From contig NZ_JBHULN010000005.1 in the NCBI RefSeq assembly GCF_042684525.1, positions 310,001-374,000 of the forward strand: a DNA stretch of 64,000 bases. The letters are read 5' to 3'. Each line of letters opens with the position of its first letter. The first letter of the stretch is position 1. Under the pieces are notes generated by a model. It had not been told where the DNA came from and did no database searches. It saw only the letters and a list, made by a program, of their open reading frames with translations. The translations under genes and the position numbers were made by a program. The stretch is from Spirosoma soli. GTDB lineage: Bacteria > Bacteroidota > Bacteroidia > Cytophagales > Spirosomataceae. Of the stretch, positions 61,641 to 64,000 are shown piece by piece.

Positions 61641-61759
61641 GGAAAGCGCTTTCTGCCAAGATTCGTCAGTTGGTGGCTCAACGTGCGGGTTATCGCTGTG
61701 AATACCGCCATTTTTATGAAGACGATTTAATCAACCATCTCACTAGACGTTTACATTAA
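61637..61759 (+). pseudogene. Truncated HNH endonuclease remnant
   Basis: A 40-residue frame from GTG 61637 reads I-R-Q-L-V-A-Q-R-A-G-Y-R-C-E-Y-R. The usual C-E-Y-C knuckle of HNH proteins is lost at the second Cys, and no HNH core follows. With the small partner in front it looks like a decayed two-gene nuclease cassette. Confidence 0.55.
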
Positions 61760-62056
61760 ACTAGTGCTTTACCAATTTAAATTTTATAGCTGATCAAATA
61801 ATAATCTCCTGACTATCAAACCTATAAGGTTTTAAAACCTTATAGGTTTAAATTGCTCAAGTACTAGATGGTTTTCTTGCTTGTATAATTTATCAGTTTG
61901 AGATTAATAGTTTTACAATCTTTGCAAGATTGATATATTTTGATAGAGACATTTGACTGAACACAACAAGTTGAAAGAAGTAGCTACGAGAAAGAATGAT
62001 ATTATCTAATCTTCGTCAAAGTTACTTTTCCTAGACGCATTGGATAATAGTTCTCA
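61760..62056. other. Noncoding stretch with a large palindrome
   Basis: The stretch is AT-rich and contains no gene that I can support. Its notable feature is the 32-bp palindrome at 61818-61849. Confidence 0.5.
61818..61849. repeat. 32-bp perfect palindrome
   Basis: AAACCTATAAGGTTTT at 61818-61833 is followed immediately by its exact reverse complement. Palindromes of this kind (CCTATAAGG) are scattered in Bacteroidota genomes. It lies after the HNH remnant and may end transcription or mark a mobile hairpin. Confidence 0.7.
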
Positions 62057-62686
62057 TCAGAATAGGTATCCAAACGTGAGGCCAAAACGAGGCAACAGCC
62101 GTTCGCCACTCATCGCTTCGGGTACGATGTGTTCTAAAGCTGGGCGTTGGGTCGGTACCTGGTAATGAAATCCAAGGAAGGTCTCTAACGTAAAGCGCCG
62201 ACCGATGGGAGTCTGGATGCCCGCTAATGCACCGGGCATCAATACGTATAATTGTCGTTTCTCCTGGATGGGCAAGTTATTCGGGTCGCGGACCAACTCG
62301 CCTTCGCTGTCTAATTGATAATCATCAATCGTTAACCGGGCTAAGCGACTGTAAAGGCCTACATAAACTCCAAGTGGTGCATGATGGCGTCGCGTGAGAT
62401 AGTAGCGTGACTCAATCGTAAGCCGTTCATACTGAAACTGGCCCGGTGACGGCACGTTAGCTTCGTACTTGTAAGTGTACGTTTCCTGGCCGAAACCTAA
62501 CCCGACGACGATGGCGAGTCGCTTGGTCAGGCCGCGTTCGTAAAAGACCGATGCATCGGCTCCCAGTAAACTTAATGGGTTAATCTTGACAATGTTTCTA
62601 CGGACAGCTACTGAATCCAAACCAGTTTGGGCTTGAGCCGCATTGACTACAACAATCAACCAAAGGCAGTATAGTATTGCTTTCAT
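62057..62686 (-). CDS. Exported protein, probable small beta-barrel
   Basis: The 209-residue product has a signal peptide (1-19, A-A-Q-A-Q). Alternating strands such as L-A-I-V-V-G-L-G-F-G, Y-E-R-L-T-I-E-S-R-Y-Y-L and G-V-Y-V-G-L-Y-S-R-L end with an aromatic residue (G-Y-L-F), fitting an eight-strand outer-membrane barrel of the DUF3575 type. Ligand or function cannot be told. Confidence 0.7.
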   Translation of the reverse strand: MKAILYCLWLIVVVNAAQAQTGLDSVAVRRNIVKINPLSLLGADASVFYERGLTKRLAIVVGLGFGQETYTYKYEANVPSPGQFQYERLTIESRYYLTRRHHAPLGVYVGLYSRLARLTIDDYQLDSEGELVRDPNNLPIQEKRQLYVLMPGALAGIQTPIGRRFTLETFLGFHYQVPTQRPALEHIVPEAMSGERLLPRFGLTFGYLF

Positions 62687-63088
62687 TAAAGCTAAAGTAA
62701 AACGTTGGTATATATTTTTTCACGCTATTGCTGAACATTTATCGTTTACATATAGACATGATCTAAATCCGTTGCTTAAAACCACTACTTACTCCTTGCC
62801 GAATGACCTGCTTATAAAAAAGCACACGGCTAGTGTAATTTCATTACTAATTTCCATAGGACGATAGGACGGTACACATGAGAGGTATGTTGCAGGGAAC
62901 AGAAGCTACGGAGTAGCCTACAATCAGCTGTTGTAAAGCGGTCAGAACTACAGGACCTTGTAGATTCCTTGCTTTGTTAGCCATCCACCAGGACGGTTTT
63001 TGTCTGTACAAACTCCTCAGGTTAAGTTTATTAATTATGTAATTTTCATGAAATTATTCTAATGTAATACAGCGCTTCAAGAAATAAG
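62687..63088. other. Noncoding stretch between two exported-protein genes
   Basis: The 402 bases are AT-rich and include a few short frames that are not supported by composition or similarity. No promoter, RNA or repeat stands out. The 62686 gene's promoter must lie at its left end. Confidence 0.4.
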
Positions 63089-63484
63089 TCAATTGTTAAC
63101 CTTAGAGACAATAGCCTCCTCTGGTCCTTTTACTGAATTTATATTGGCAGTCATAATAAACTCTCGTTTTGATTTTTCCGTGATTACAGGGCGAGAATTG
63201 TAGCCACCCTCAATTACAAAATAGTACTGTTTACCGGAGTCGAAATGAAGAAAGTAAGGCTTATTATCAATGATGAAGCTTAAGCTATCACCAATGGTTT
63301 GTATCACTACCCAAGTACGTGATTTAACTTGTATAGGCTTTTTCTCGTCCGTGCTCGTTCTGATCTCGTAAAACGTTCCTGATATCATATTCAACAAATT
63401 AATCTTCGCTGGAGCCACTACCTGAGCCTTACCTCCTGCGCTTATTAAACAAGTGATGATCACAGCTGCAATTAACTTTTTCAT
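63089..63484 (-). CDS. Exported 131-residue protein of unknown function
   Basis: The product has a signal peptide (1-20, S-A-G-G-K-A-Q) followed by beta-type sequence with T-W-V-V-I-Q-T-I-G-D-S-L-S-F-I-I-D and Y-Y-F-V-I-E-G-G-Y. It has no recognised family and ends near G-P-E-E-A-I-V-S-K-V-N-N. Monocistronic as far as visible. Confidence 0.65.
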   Translation of the reverse strand: MKKLIAAVIITCLISAGGKAQVVAPAKINLLNMISGTFYEIRTSTDEKKPIQVKSRTWVVIQTIGDSLSFIIDNKPYFLHFDSGKQYYFVIEGGYNSRPVITEKSKREFIMTANINSVKGPEEAIVSKVNN

Positions 63485-63636
63485 GGTTAATATATGTTGT
63501 ATGAGTCGGCTATATGCTAAGAGTGCCCAAAATAGCTGAGAGACGTCCAGACAAAGAATGAACTAGTTTGATCTACCAAGCCACCTGGTAACTCAAAGGC
63601 TAAGATTGTTACCGATTACTGCTTCCTGCATAGCTT

Positions 63637-64000
63637 TTACTGCGCCAGATAGCCTCCGTCAATGGGATAATAAGAACCGGTCACGAACGACGCCTTATCC
63701 GACGATAACCAGAGTACCAGTTCGGCCACTTCTTCGGCCTTACCGAGCCGCCCGATTGGGTGTAAGTTGATTAGCTGCTGACGGGCTTCGTAGGGAAGTG
63801 CCGTTAACAGGGGCGTATCAATATAAGCAGGGCCAACCGCGTTAATGCGAATGCCTTTCGATGCATTCTCAAGCGCGGCTGTTTGTGTCAAGCCGACCAC
63901 CGCATGTTTAGCCGCTACGTAACCCGGCGAGTTCGGCGTTCCTACCTGTCCCAAAATCGAAGCCATGTTCACAATAGCCCCATGCCCCTGCTTTACCATC
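63637..64000 (-). CDS. SDR-family oxidoreductase (N-terminal part beyond the window)
   Basis: The visible 120 residues are the C-terminal half of a short-chain dehydrogenase. The catalytic Ser lies in N-M-A-S-I-L-G, Tyr and Lys in Y-V-A-A-K-H, and the end has V-T-G-S-Y-Y-P-I-D-G-G-Y. The Rossmann NAD(P)-binding glycines lie past the window edge. Substrate unknown. Confidence 0.9.
   Translation of the reverse strand, partial: MVKQGHGAIVNMASILGQVGTPNSPGYVAAKHAVVGLTQTAALENASKGIRINAVGPAYIDTPLLTALPYEARQQLINLHPIGRLGKAEEVAELVLWLSSDKASFVTGSYYPIDGGYLAQ

Noticed and set aside
1..64000. tRNA, rRNA, riboswitch and insertion-sequence genes
   Set aside because: I looked for cloverleaf arms, conserved ribosomal segments and transposase motifs and found none that would stand up. 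A covariance-model search would be decisive.

Overview
The window reads as chromosomal DNA from a member of the Bacteroidota, most likely a Spirosoma-like bacterium of the order Cytophagales. The evidence is a DUF4290 gene beside murA, a TamB gene paired with a lipoprotein form of TamA (TamL), a TssN-containing type VI secretion locus of the Bacteroidota-specific T6SSiii type, and promoters of the TTG-N(19-21)-TAnnTTTG form. The genus is inference. Base composition is roughly balanced, with AT-rich patches at 4.82-6.09 kb and within tamL.

Layout. 0-9.6 kb: the 3' end of a DUF4249-like gene, a four-domain fasciclin lipoprotein, DUF4290, and murA with an Asp in place of the catalytic Cys. Next comes an AT-rich two-gene insert flanked by direct repeats of the murA 3' end, then a DUF305-type protein, a microbial rhodopsin and two twin-arginine ferritin-like proteins. 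10-19.3 kb is mostly housekeeping: an MsbA-like ABC transporter, a glycosyltransferase, a Fic protein under a large palindrome, hemE, a heptose kinase, nuoN and a TerC-family protein. 19.4-38.7 kb (minus strand) is a T6SSiii locus: ClpV, TssB, TssC, Hcp, VgrG, TssE, TssF, TssG, TssN, TssK, PAAR and two small membrane components. Likely cargo is interspersed (a zincin, an M23 peptidase and three unknown small proteins), and a papain-fold protein without its catalytic Cys and His closes the run.

38.9-49.1 kb (same strand, directly upstream of the T6SS) holds two related secreted caspase operons. Operon B is SUMF1 lipoprotein, Ig-like/two-TM protein, caspase and a frameshifted lipoprotein. Operon A is Fn3/Kelch lipoprotein, Ig-like/two-TM protein, OmpA protein, caspase, pseudocaspase and two unknown proteins. 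All encoded proteins with recognisable leaders are exported, so the caspase cluster looks like a periplasmic or outer-membrane assembly. Similar short sequence boxes upstream of operon B and of clpV hint at co-regulation with the T6SS.

49.6-61.3 kb: tamB-tamL (envelope biogenesis) and the tesA/ybbA/ybbP arrangement known from enterobacteria. 61.4-64 kb: a decayed HNH cassette, two exported proteins of unknown function, several palindromes and the C-terminal part of an SDR oxidoreductase cut by the window edge.

The strongest candidates for undescribed biology are the twin caspase/SUMF1/OmpA operons with their dead paralogue next to the T6SS, the nuclease-fold cargo inserted at the murA 3' end, and a rhodopsin combining a Lys at the proton-donor site with an antenna-type fenestration glycine. 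No tRNA, rRNA, CRISPR array or intact transposase was recognised.
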